DNA from: Marinicella rhabdoformis
GTDB lineage: Bacteria > Pseudomonadota > Gammaproteobacteria > Xanthomonadales > Marinicellaceae
Length of the DNA stretch: 64,000 nt
Direction of reading: 5' to 3'
NCBI RefSeq assembly: GCF_009671245.1
Contig: NZ_VTFS01000001.1
Span: 841,914 to 905,913 of the forward strand
The notes under the pieces were generated by a model. That model ran no database searches and was not told the origin of the DNA. It saw nothing but the letters and a program-made list of their open reading frames with translations. A program made the position numbers and the translations under genes. Below are positions 34,405 through 42,473 of the stretch, in pieces; the first letter of the stretch is position 1, and each line of letters opens with the position of its first letter.

Positions 34405-35856
34405 ATGAATCCCAGGCTGATAGCAAAAATCATCGGATTGCTGCTGCTGGTCTCCAGCGGCATGATGCTTCCCCCTGCTGTCGTTGGTATGATTTATCAA
34501 GATGGTGACATCATCCCTTTTCTTGAAGGCTTCTTGTTTTTGGCTTTAATTGGTGGCAGCTTATTTTTCACTTATCGACACATTTATGCTGAGCTAAAAA
34601 TCCGCAGCGGTTTTCTTGTCGTTGGCTCATCTTGGCTGATCGTAGGATTGGCAGGCGCCGTACCTTTGTATGCATCAGACTTTCTAGACTTAAGCCTTAT
34701 TGATGCCATATTTGAATCCATTTCAGGGTTAACCACTACAGGTGCTACCATCTTGACTAACATCGATGACCTGCCGCATTCAGTGAAGTTTTATCGCCAA
34801 CAAATGCAATGGTTTGGTGGCATGGGCATCATCGTATTGGCTGTTGCTGTTCTGCCCATGTTGCGTATTGGTGGCATGCAAATATATAAAGCAGAAACAC
34901 CAGGCCCAATGAAGGACCAAAAGCTCACACCTAGAATCACCGAAACTGCCAAAGCACTTTGGTACATCTATTTAGGGATTACCATCACCTGTGCCGTGTG
35001 CTACTTTATGGCGGGTATGTCACTTTTTGATGCCATATGTCATGCCTTCTCTACCATATCGATTGGAGGCTTTTCACCACATGACGCTTCTATGGGTTAC
35101 TTTAATAACGCCCTAATTGAAGCCATTGCGGTAATCTTCATGATGATTGCAGGAATTAACTTCGCCTCACACTTTATGGCGTGGAAAGCGGCCTCAATCA
35201 GGACTTACATGCTGGACTCTGAAGTCAGGGTGTTTTTGGGCTTTATGGTGATTGCTTCTATTCTGACCTCTTTCCAGCTTTATGTTACAGGCACGGCAGA
35301 TTCTTTATTTGAATCAATCCGTCAAGGTACGTTCCAGGCTGTCTCAGTTGGCACCACCGCAGGCTTTACCACAGAACCCTTTTATTTATGGGCAGGCGCA
35401 TTACCTATCATGCTGATGTTGTTCAGTACCATTGGTGGCTGTGCAGGTTCAACTGGCGGCGGTTTTAAGGTCATTCGGATGATTTTACTCTTTAAAATGA
35501 GCATGCGTGAATTGTACCGCTTGATTCATCCCCACGGCAAATACCTGGTCAAAATCAATGACAAAACGGTCAACTACCGTGTACTAGATTCTGTTTCTGC
35601 TTTCTTCGTACAATTCCTCTTTCTGTTGTGCGTTTTTTCCATTCTTTTGGCCGCATTTGGCGCCGATTTGACCACCGCCTTTTCATCATCATTGGCTTGC
35701 CTAACCAATTTAGGCCCAGCGCTTGGTGAAGCCGGTCCTCATTACGCTAATATATCTGAAGGCGGCAAGTGGGTGTTGTCATTGGCAATGATTTTTGGCC
35801 GTTTAGAATTGTTCACTTTGTTTATTTTGCTGATTCCCGCCTATTGGGAGTTCTAA
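34405..35856 (+). CDS. trkH: Trk potassium uptake system, membrane component
   Basis: A 483-residue potassium transporter with many membrane helices and four selectivity-filter-type loops (for example SGLTTTGATI, STISIGGFSPHD, VGTTAGFTTEPF, LTNLGPALGEAG). Other conserved blocks are QWFGGMGIIVLAVAVLP and GGCAGSTGGGFKVIRM. The start at 34405 is 1 nt after the trkA stop; a longer in-frame extension to 34336 would overlap trkA heavily and adds a non-family segment. It ends 13 nt from the convergent umuC gene. Confidence 0.96.
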   Translation: MNPRLIAKIIGLLLLVSSGMMLPPAVVGMIYQDGDIIPFLEGFLFLALIGGSLFFTYRHIYAELKIRSGFLVVGSSWLIVGLAGAVPLYASDFLDLSLIDAIFESISGLTTTGATILTNIDDLPHSVKFYRQQMQWFGGMGIIVLAVAVLPMLRIGGMQIYKAETPGPMKDQKLTPRITETAKALWYIYLGITITCAVCYFMAGMSLFDAICHAFSTISIGGFSPHDASMGYFNNALIEAIAVIFMMIAGINFASHFMAWKAASIRTYMLDSEVRVFLGFMVIASILTSFQLYVTGTADSLFESIRQGTFQAVSVGTTAGFTTEPFYLWAGALPIMLMLFSTIGGCAGSTGGGFKVIRMILLFKMSMRELYRLIHPHGKYLVKINDKTVNYRVLDSVSAFFVQFLFLLCVFSILLAAFGADLTTAFSSSLACLTNLGPALGEAGPHYANISEGGKWVLSLAMIFGRLELFTLFILLIPAYWEF

Positions 35857-35869
35857 ATACAGCGGCTGA

Positions 35870-37129
35870 CTAACTGATTTTAATCAAATCTTCCCAGCGA
35901 CTGGTGTAATGTGGTGACATGCTGTTGGCACGCATGGCCCAACGCTTATCAAAACCCAGACTGGCAAATTTCAGCGCATCACGACCATAACGCTGGTTGA
36001 TTTTATCCAAACTGTCCATCAGTTCAGGTCGCGCCTTGATGGTGTTGAATAAATCACCTTGATGCCCTTTTCTTGGGCTCAAGGCATTCAGTAAAATGCC
36101 TGCCTTCTTATACTGTTCATTGTGCTTATACAATCGCCTCAAGCCAGCTTCAATGGCTTGAATGAACACGCCCGTGTCATCACTCGGCTCAGCTAACATA
36201 ATGGTTTGACTGGGTTGGTAAAGGTAACGGTCTTGCTGTCTTTTCGCATATAAGTAGAGTGTGATGCTGCGCGCCATCGACTGCTGGGCACGAAGCTTTT
36301 CACAACAACGACTGACGTGGTAAGACAAAGCTTCCTTCAAGTCATTGTAGTCTGTGATGCTGTGACCAAATGAACGTGAATTAAGTATCGACTTTTTGGG
36401 CTGTGGTACTTCATCAAATGCCAAACAACTGACACCACGCAGTTCCAAAATGGTACGCTCCACATTCACCGAAAAGATGCGTTGCAACACCGCATGATCG
36501 GCTTGGTGTAAATCCCAAGCCGTGTGGATGTGTATCTTGGCCAAGCCCAGACTCAATTGCCTGCCAATGCCCCAAATTTTCCCCACTGGAATTTTGGGCA
36601 GCCAATATCGCCTGGCTTTTTCAGTACTCAGGTCAACCACACCATCAGTCAGAAGCTTGTTCTTCTTGGCAATATGATTGGCCGTTTTTGCCAGCGTTTT
36701 ACTCGGGCCTAAACCGACACAAACGGGCAAAGACAAACAGCGCCACAAATCATTTTTGATCCGCAGGCTGATGTCACGCAACGGCTCTGGATACTGATCA
36801 AAACTCATGAATGATTCATCTACCGAATACGAGGCGACTTGCTCACAATGCTGTTCTAGAATCCAGTTAAAGCGTTGAGACATGTCTCCGTACAACCCAT
36901 AGTTGGATGAAAAAGTCACCACGCCATGCCTTTTCAACAAGCCTTTGACTTTAAACTCTGGATCCCCCATCTTGATACCGATGGCCTTGGCCTGATCAGA
37001 AAGCGCAATGATGCAACCGTCGTTGTTACTCAACACCACCACAGGCATATCATTCAGCTCAGGACGAAATAAACGCTCACAGGAAACGTAAAAGCTGTTG
37101 ACGTCACATAAGGCAAAAGTCTTCACCAT
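35870..37129 (-). CDS. umuC: Translesion DNA polymerase V catalytic subunit
   Basis: A 419-residue Y-family polymerase. The N-terminal catalytic motif is ALCDVNSFYVSCERLFRP (metal-binding Asp), with ASYSVDESFMSFD holding the second acidic pair. A thumb/helix-hairpin-helix segment (VGKIWGIGRQLSLGLAKI) and a little-finger domain (SILNSRSFGHSI) follow. UmuC with processed UmuD copies damaged DNA at the cost of mutations. The umuD gene lies 7 nt upstream. Confidence 0.95.
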   Translation of the reverse strand: MVKTFALCDVNSFYVSCERLFRPELNDMPVVVLSNNDGCIIALSDQAKAIGIKMGDPEFKVKGLLKRHGVVTFSSNYGLYGDMSQRFNWILEQHCEQVASYSVDESFMSFDQYPEPLRDISLRIKNDLWRCLSLPVCVGLGPSKTLAKTANHIAKKNKLLTDGVVDLSTEKARRYWLPKIPVGKIWGIGRQLSLGLAKIHIHTAWDLHQADHAVLQRIFSVNVERTILELRGVSCLAFDEVPQPKKSILNSRSFGHSITDYNDLKEALSYHVSRCCEKLRAQQSMARSITLYLYAKRQQDRYLYQPSQTIMLAEPSDDTGVFIQAIEAGLRRLYKHNEQYKKAGILLNALSPRKGHQGDLFNTIKARPELMDSLDKINQRYGRDALKFASLGFDKRWAMRANSMSPHYTSRWEDLIKIS

Positions 37130-37136
37130 AAAGCGC

Positions 37137-37559
37137 TCAAACCAATGACCTGGCGATCCCTGTCACCACACCCCAAATCACCAGTTCGACTTCACCTGTG
37201 ACCTGAATATCTGAGTAATGCGGGTTTTCCGCCTGTAAACGCAAACCGCCGTGGGTACGCAAGCGCTTAACGGTGAATTCATTGTTCAATAAGGCCACCA
37301 CCACGTCCTTGTCCTTGGCTGTTAAAGAGCGATCGACAACCAATACATCATTCTGCAAAATACCGGCACCCTGCATAGAATCCCCTTCCACTTTGGCAAA
37401 AAATGTGGTCGCTGGATGCTTAATCAACAACTGATCCAAGCTCAAGCTGTCTTCCATGTGCTCATCCACCACACCTGGAAAACCAGCCGAAACCTTGCCT
37501 GAATACAGCGGCACTTCGCTGTATTGACCACTGGGTTTTAATAAAGTCACTTTACTCAT
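37137..37559 (-). CDS. umuD: Polymerase V subunit, LexA-like self-cleaving protein
   Basis: A 140-residue S24 family protein. The self-cleavage site is probably the Ala-Gly in SGKVSAGFPGV (about 24-25), the nucleophile Ser is in EGDSMQGAG (about 60), and the general-base Lys is in NEFTVKRL (about 98). RecA-stimulated cleavage produces UmuD' that binds UmuC. I looked upstream for a CTGT-N8-ACAG LexA site and found no good match, so SOS control here would depend on a different operator or a divergent site. Confidence 0.94.
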   Translation of the reverse strand: MSKVTLLKPSGQYSEVPLYSGKVSAGFPGVVDEHMEDSLSLDQLLIKHPATTFFAKVEGDSMQGAGILQNDVLVVDRSLTAKDKDVVVALLNNEFTVKRLRTHGGLRLQAENPHYSDIQVTGEVELVIWGVVTGIARSLV

Positions 37560-37638
37560 GCTGATATTTTACGCCCAGCCGATAGACAATACCAATCATG
37601 CTTATGCTTTTACTTCTTTTTGACTTTATTACAGCCAC

Positions 37639-37668
37639 AAAAAAACCCGCAAGATTGCGGGTTTTTTT
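37639..37668. terminator. Bidirectional-looking terminator after pnp
   Basis: Stem CCCGCA/TGCGGG with a 4-nt loop, flanked by seven A on the left and seven T on the right, so it is a terminator in either direction. It ends pnp transcripts on the minus strand and separates pnp from umuDC. Confidence 0.92.
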
Positions 37669-37687
37669 AATTCAAAGCTTAGGCTGA

Positions 37688-39784
37688 TTACTCAGGCTTG
37701 GCTTCCAAAGCTTTCATTGACAAGCGCACACGGCCTTGTTTGTCCACTTCCAAAACTTTCACTTTAACCACGTCGCCTTCTGACATTTTGTCAGTGACTT
37801 TGGCAACACGTTCGTGACAGATTTCTGAAATGTGAACCATGCCGTCTTGGCCTGGTAACAAGTTAACGAATGCACCGAAGTCCATGATTTTAACCACTTT
37901 ACCTTCGTAAATTGCACCCACTTCAACTTCAGCAGTCAAATCTTCAATGCGTTTCTTGGCCAAATCACCGTCTTCACGGTTGATAGAAGCAATCGTTACC
38001 GTACCGTCATCATTGATGTCAATGGTGGTGTTGGTTTCTTCAGTCAAAGCACGGATCGTTGCACCACCTTTACCGATGATGTCACGGATCTTGTCAGGGT
38101 TAACCTTGATGGTTTCCAAACGCGGCGCGTAAGCTGACATTTCTTGTCTGTGAGAAGAAATGACTTTGTTCATTTCACCCAAGATGAAGTTACGACCTTC
38201 AGTCGCTTGTTTCAAAGCGATTTCCATGATTTGTGACGTGATGCCTTGGATTTTGATGTCCATTTGCAATGCAGTGATACCTTCTTCAGTACCGGCCACT
38301 TTAAAGTCCATGTCACCCAAGTGATCTTCATCACCCAAGATGTCAGACAATACAGCAAAGTCATCACCTTCTTTGATCAAACCCATGGCAATACCAGCAA
38401 CAGGTGCTTTCAATGGTACACCCGCATCCATCATAGACAATGATGAACCACACACTGATGCCATAGAACTAGAACCGTTAGATTCAGTGATCTCAGCAAC
38501 AATACGCTTAACGTATGGGAATTCTTCTTCTGTAGGCATAACAGCCAACAAACCACGTTTAGCCAAACGGCCATGACCGATTTCGCGGCGCTTAGGACCG
38601 CTCATGAAGCCTGCTTCACCCACACAGAATGGAGGGAAGTTGTAATGCAACATGAAATCGTCTTTGCTTTCGCCTTCGATACCGTCGATCAACTGTGCAT
38701 CACGACCAGTACCCAATGTAGTGGCTACAATCGCTTGTGTTTCACCACGGGTGAACAAAGCTGAACCATGAACGCGTGGTAAGATGCCCACTTCTACAGA
38801 GATTGGACGAACCTGTGTGGGATCACGACCATCGATACGTGCTTCACCAGAAATGATCTTGTTACGAACGTGACCTTTTTCTAATTGACCAACCAACTCT
38901 GAAACTTCTTTTGGACAGTGTGTTGATTCTTCACCTTCTGGAAAGTAATGGGCATTCACTGCATCACGCATTTCGCCCAAAGCCGCATAACGTGCTTCTT
39001 TTTCTTGGTTAGCGAATGCCGCTTCGATTTGTGAACCGAAATTTTTGTTGATATCAGCCAGTAATGCTTCATTGGTTTCAGCAGCTTCCCAAACCCAACG
39101 TTCTTTGCCCGCTTCTGCAGCAAATTCTTTGATGTTCTCGATCACAGTTTGCATCGCATCGTGACCAAAGTTTACCGCACCCAACATCACTTCTTCTGAT
39201 AACAAGTCAGCTTCAGACTCAACCATCAATACCGCTTGGTCAGTACCCGCAACAACCAAATCCAATTGAGATGTTTCTAATGCTTCCAAAGAGGGGTTCA
39301 ATAAATATTCACCGTCAGCATAACCAACACGTGCCGCACCAATTGGGCCGTCAAATGGTAAACCAGAGATGGCCAATGCCGCAGACGTACCAATCAAAGC
39401 TGGGATGTCTGAATCGATGTCTTTACTGAAAGACATCACTGTCGCAATCACTTGCACTTCGTTTTTGAAACCTTTAGGGAATAAAGGTCTGATGGGTCTG
39501 TCGATCAAACGACAAATCAATGTTTCTTTTTCAGTAGGACGTCCTTCACGTTTGAAGAAACCGCCTGGGATGGCGCCTGCTGCGTAAAATTTTTCTTGGT
39601 AGTTAACTGTTAATGGGAAGAAGCTTTGATCTGGCTTGGCTTCTTTTTTACCCACTACTGTAACCAATAAAACAGTGTCGCCCATGCTGACTTTAACCGC
39701 ACCTGATGCTTGTCTTGCAATTTGACCTGTTTCTAATGTGACTGTGTGTTCACCGTATTGAAATTGTTTTATTTGTTTATTCAC
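37688..39784 (-). CDS. pnp: Polyribonucleotide nucleotidyltransferase
   Basis: A 698-residue PNPase, a trimeric exoribonuclease that degrades RNA by phosphorolysis. It has the two RNase PH-type domains ([20 protein letters not shown] in the first; [18 protein letters not shown] in the second), a KH domain ([20 protein letters not shown]) and a C-terminal S1 domain ([18 protein letters not shown]). The start is GTG, with AGGA about 7 nt upstream. It follows rpsO on the same strand, the usual S15-PNPase order, with a hairpin between them. Confidence 0.98.
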   Translation of the reverse strand: MNKQIKQFQYGEHTVTLETGQIARQASGAVKVSMGDTVLLVTVVGKKEAKPDQSFFPLTVNYQEKFYAAGAIPGGFFKREGRPTEKETLICRLIDRPIRPLFPKGFKNEVQVIATVMSFSKDIDSDIPALIGTSAALAISGLPFDGPIGAARVGYADGEYLLNPSLEALETSQLDLVVAGTDQAVLMVESEADLLSEEVMLGAVNFGHDAMQTVIENIKEFAAEAGKERWVWEAAETNEALLADINKNFGSQIEAAFANQEKEARYAALGEMRDAVNAHYFPEGEESTHCPKEVSELVGQLEKGHVRNKIISGEARIDGRDPTQVRPISVEVGILPRVHGSALFTRGETQAIVATTLGTGRDAQLIDGIEGESKDDFMLHYNFPPFCVGEAGFMSGPKRREIGHGRLAKRGLLAVMPTEEEFPYVKRIVAEITESNGSSSMASVCGSSLSMMDAGVPLKAPVAGIAMGLIKEGDDFAVLSDILGDEDHLGDMDFKVAGTEEGITALQMDIKIQGITSQIMEIALKQATEGRNFILGEMNKVISSHRQEMSAYAPRLETIKVNPDKIRDIIGKGGATIRALTEETNTTIDINDDGTVTIASINREDGDLAKKRIEDLTAEVEVGAIYEGKVVKIMDFGAFVNLLPGQDGMVHISEICHERVAKVTDKMSEGDVVKVKVLEVDKQGRVRLSMKALEAKPE

Positions 39785-39854
39785 TTTTTTTTCCTGACCT
39801 GCGAATGGCCTGTTATTTTCTTATTTCCGAATATGCATTCCCATGAATACATAC

Positions 39855-39878
39855 AAAAAACCCGCAACAATGTGCGGG
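39855..39878 (-). terminator. Hairpin terminator between rpsO and pnp
   Basis: Minus-strand stem CCCGCA/TGCGGG with a 6-nt loop and a tail of six T, 14 nt past the rpsO stop. In E. coli the same interval holds the rpsO terminator and an RNase III site ahead of pnp. Confidence 0.8.
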
Positions 39879-39891
39879 TTTTGAGCCAATC

Positions 39892-40158
39892 TTATCGTCT
39901 TAAGCCAAGACGTTTGATGAGGTTTTGATACCTCACTGTGTCTTCGCGCTTAACGTAAGCCAGCAATTTGCGACGTTGATTAATCAACTTGATCAAACCG
40001 CGTCTTGAGTGTTTGTCTTTTTTGTGTGACTTGAAGTGTTCCGTTAAGTTGTTAACGCGAGCGGTCAATAAAGCCACTTGTACTTCAGGTGAGCCAGTGT
40101 CGTTGTCACTGGTTTTGTAATCAGCAATAATTGCTTGTCTTTGTTCAACTGTAATCAT
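39892..40158 (-). CDS. rpsO: 30S ribosomal protein S15
   Basis: An 88-residue protein of normal S15 length, with [22 protein letters not shown], the 16S rRNA-binding [22 protein letters not shown] and the ending [13 protein letters not shown]15 nucleates assembly of the 30S platform by binding 16S rRNA. In many bacteria the truB gene lies directly upstream, but here truB is about 23.5 kb away at the right edge. The long leader carries two hairpins (see the entries at 40206 and 40253), so regulation of the transcript by its leader is likely. Confidence 0.98.
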   Translation of the reverse strand: MITVEQRQAIIADYKTSDNDTGSPEVQVALLTARVNNLTEHFKSHKKDKHSRRGLIKLINQRRKLLAYVKREDTVRYQNLIKRLGLRR

Positions 40159-40205
40159 GTTATTTCTCGTTGAAGGAGCTTGTCCAATAGGGCATGAGCT
40201 CGTTT

Positions 40206-40227
40206 AAAAAAACCGACGGGCCGTCAG
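40206..40227 (-). terminator. Terminator-like hairpin in the rpsO leader
   Basis: On the minus strand, CTGACG-GCC-CGTCGG followed by seven T, about 50 nt upstream of the rpsO ATG and about 50 nt downstream of the rpsO -10 box. It could be an attenuator for rpsO, or the terminator of the upstream J-like/HscC operon that also lies in the path of rpsO transcripts. Confidence 0.6.
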
Positions 40228-40252
40228 ACGATCGTACCAGTCAGAATATTGA

Positions 40253-40273
40253 CTTAATGGCCGTGCCATTAAG
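40253..40273 (-). promoter_or_regulatory. Leader hairpin upstream of rpsO
   Basis: A perfect 9-bp stem CTTAATGGC/GCCATTAAG with a 3-nt loop, directly at the predicted 5' end of the rpsO mRNA. It has no T-tract, so it is likelier a stabilising or regulatory element than a terminator. Confidence 0.55.
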
Positions 40274-40280
40274 TGCGCGT

Positions 40281-40309
40281 ATTCTAATCTTTTGATATGG
40301 CAAACTCAA
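40281..40309 (-). promoter_or_regulatory. Promoter of rpsO
   Basis: Minus strand: -35 TTGAGT (40309-40304), a 17-nt spacer, -10 TAGAAT (40286-40281). It begins 13 nt after the stop codon of the J-like gene and gives a leader of about 115 nt. Confidence 0.7.
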
Positions 40310-40321
40310 GCATTGCCACAG

Positions 40322-41449
40322 TTATTTCAGCATTATTGTCCCAGACAGCCAATCATGTAGTAGTTGCTTATTTTTAAACCATAAAATAACATTAATTATC
40401 AGCAAAAAAGCGGCGACTGGAAACATGAGTGAAACAAAATATTCGGCATCATATGCCGACAAATACACTGGGATCATAGAAACATGATAGGTCAGAGTTC
40501 TGATGATTTTTGACTTTAAACTGGGTTCATTCAAGTAAACATCAAACAATTTAAAATCCAACATGTACTGCATGCTTGACATACTGATGCTGGACAACGA
40601 AGAAAAACTGTTAAACAAAATATAAGCCATAATGATGAGTAATTCTTTATCAAGGCCAAATGAAGGCTGGTAAATGATACCGATAAAAATCACCGTCATG
40701 ATAATTTCTATAAACACACCAAACGGCCTGTTATAAAATTTTTCACCTTCTTTTTGTTTTCCCTTCATTTCAAGTAAGCTGAATACGTGCTGTACATAAT
40801 CTTCAGGGAACAGTTGGTGAAATTCTTGCCATTGCGACTCCCATTCCAACACTTCCGCAACCAACCGAACCATAGGCTGATTTAACAACAACGATTTATT
40901 CTCTTTGAGCTGGAAAAAATTGTATTCGGCTACCCGCTTGAACAGCTCTTTTGACAATGAATCTCGCAGCTGCAAATCCTGAATCTCATGGTATTGATTA
41001 AGGAAGTTCCAACTTTCCGCTTTCTTCTTGCGCTTGTACTCCGCGAAAGCCATCTGATGAAACTGTTCTAAAATGTCATTGGCTAAATTTAATTCAGTGT
41101 CATCTTCCTCTACTTCTTCAATAACATCGTCAATTTCTTGGGTATGAGTAAATTCACTCACCACTGATTCCACTTCAGCCACATCATCAGCCACATCAAT
41201 CGGTGATTCTGTCTGTACTTCTTCTGATTCGTTTTTTTTCGGATACTCAGGCGTTACAGCCACCACGTCATCATCCGCCTGATTACTTTTCAGCAAAGTC
41301 AAAGCATATTGATAAGCTTGATTGATTTCTTGAAATTTCTCAGGCGCTTCATCTGGCCTGTATTTTCTTATCAGTTTGGCATAGGCCTTTTTGATGACTT
41401 TTTTGTCATTTGTTTCTTCTGTGCCTAACACGTCCCATGGGTAATTCAT
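40322..41449 (-). CDS. J-domain-like membrane protein (DjlB/DjlC type), second copy
   Basis: A 375-residue protein. The N-terminal 55 residues form a J-like domain: YPWDVLGTEETNDKKVIKKA, YAKLIRKYRPDEAPEKFQEI, NQAYQYAL. The HPD motif of true J proteins is RPD here, as I recall for the DjlB/DjlC-like group. A very acidic linker (about 65-115) follows, then a helical region, and a C-terminal membrane part (about 245-370) with about four hydrophobic segments and an RDD-like end (LLHDWLSGTIMLK). DjlB/DjlC-type proteins partner with HscC, whose gene lies two genes upstream. The start overlaps the stop of the preceding gene by 4 nt. Confidence 0.82.
   Translation of the reverse strand: MNYPWDVLGTEETNDKKVIKKAYAKLIRKYRPDEAPEKFQEINQAYQYALTLLKSNQADDDVVAVTPEYPKKNESEEVQTESPIDVADDVAEVESVVSEFTHTQEIDDVIEEVEEDDTELNLANDILEQFHQMAFAEYKRKKKAESWNFLNQYHEIQDLQLRDSLSKELFKRVAEYNFFQLKENKSLLLNQPMVRLVAEVLEWESQWQEFHQLFPEDYVQHVFSLLEMKGKQKEGEKFYNRPFGVFIEIIMTVIFIGIIYQPSFGLDKELLIIMAYILFNSFSSLSSISMSSMQYMLDFKLFDVYLNEPSLKSKIIRTLTYHVSMIPVYLSAYDAEYFVSLMFPVAAFLLIINVILWFKNKQLLHDWLSGTIMLK
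41321..41416 (-). repeat. Near-identical J-domain segment, copy 1
   Basis: A 96-nt segment matches 42346-42441 with one difference, by direct comparison. It encodes the core of the J-like domain. The rest of the two genes is clearly diverged. Confidence 0.9.
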
Positions 41450-42471
41450 GATGTTTTAACCATTTTTATTGAAGCCAATTCATCATGGATATATTTCTTA
41501 CCTCCTAAAAAAGCTATAACCCAAACTATATAAAGAAGAATCACTACCATCCCCCCCTTCAATACCAACTGCTCATTACCCAGCAATATCATATAAATAG
41601 GGGCAAACATCATATGAAATGCAGCCAATCGTATAATTATTTGTTTATATGAAATCGAAGTATAAAATTGACTGTTTGCTTTGTAATTAAGCCATTTACA
41701 ACCCAATGTTTCACGTCGCAAAATAAGCTCAATAATAACTTGATAGAAAACGAAAGAAAATACAAAAAACCCAACAAAATCTTCTCCTGCGGTTAACCAC
41801 AGCCGTAACAAACATATTGATGAAACCAAGGCTATATCAATCAGTAAAGCCATTATTCTTTTCCATGGTTCTACACCAAAAGAATCAGCAGAATATTCAC
41901 TGTTTCCCTCTATTAGATTAAAATTTAGCCTAATACAATCTAGAGTAAAGCAGTATTGGTATTCTTGCCAACGGCCTGTCCAATGAAACAGCGAATCCAA
42001 ATACTGAAGCGTACTTTCAGTGATAATGATTAATCCAGTTTCTTTGATGTGGTTATTATTAATATCATAACATTTCTGAAATGCTAAATAAGCCACATGG
42101 CTTCTTTCCTCAAAAGCCATGTCAACCAGCAAGTTATCAACCACCTCCCAGTTTTTTATATTATTGACATCTTGAATTTTTCCATCAAGAATATTATTTA
42201 CCTGTTCAATGCAAGCGTTGACTTTAAAGTTGTCATGAGTAACGTTTTGCTTTTCTTCTTTTTGATTGTCACACTCTGTTTCAAACTCTACTCCAATAGC
42301 TTCCGTGCCTAGTTCTAAGGAATTCAATGCGAACTGATACGCTTCATTGATTTCTTGAAATTTCTCAGGCGCTTCATCTGGCCTGTATTTTCTTATCAGT
42401 TTGGCATAGGCCTTTTTGATGACTTTCTTGTCATTTGTTTCGTCAATGCCGAGCACATCCCAAGGATACAT
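41446..42471 (-). CDS. J-domain-like RDD membrane protein (DjlB/DjlC type), first copy
   Basis: A 341-residue protein starting MYPWDVLGIDETNDKKVI, with the same J-like core (KYRPDEAPEKFQEI, RPD in place of HPD). A Lys/Glu-rich linker and a helical middle follow. The C-terminal half (about 205-340) is an RDD-type membrane domain: WKRIMALLIDIALV, RETLGCKWLNY and YIHDELASIKMVK. I chose the ATG at 42471, 2 nt after the Hsp70 stop; a GTG at 42483 would overlap that gene. It sits between the HscC-type gene and the second J-like gene. Confidence 0.82.
   Translation of the reverse strand: MYPWDVLGIDETNDKKVIKKAYAKLIRKYRPDEAPEKFQEINEAYQFALNSLELGTEAIGVEFETECDNQKEEKQNVTHDNFKVNACIEQVNNILDGKIQDVNNIKNWEVVDNLLVDMAFEERSHVAYLAFQKCYDINNNHIKETGLIIITESTLQYLDSLFHWTGRWQEYQYCFTLDCIRLNFNLIEGNSEYSADSFGVEPWKRIMALLIDIALVSSICLLRLWLTAGEDFVGFFVFSFVFYQVIIELILRRETLGCKWLNYKANSQFYTSISYKQIIIRLAAFHMMFAPIYMILLGNEQLVLKGGMVVILLYIVWVIAFLGGKKYIHDELASIKMVKTS
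42346..42441 (-). repeat. Near-identical J-domain segment, copy 2
   Basis: Partner of 41321-41416: 95 of 96 positions agree, with the single difference at 42427 (C) against 41402 (T). Confidence 0.9.
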
Positions 42472-42473
42472 TT

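Noticed and set aside
41321-42441. The J-domain repeat read as part of a mobile element or an att site
   Set aside because: The identity falls exactly on a coding domain at the same place in both genes, with no integrase, transposase or terminal repeats.
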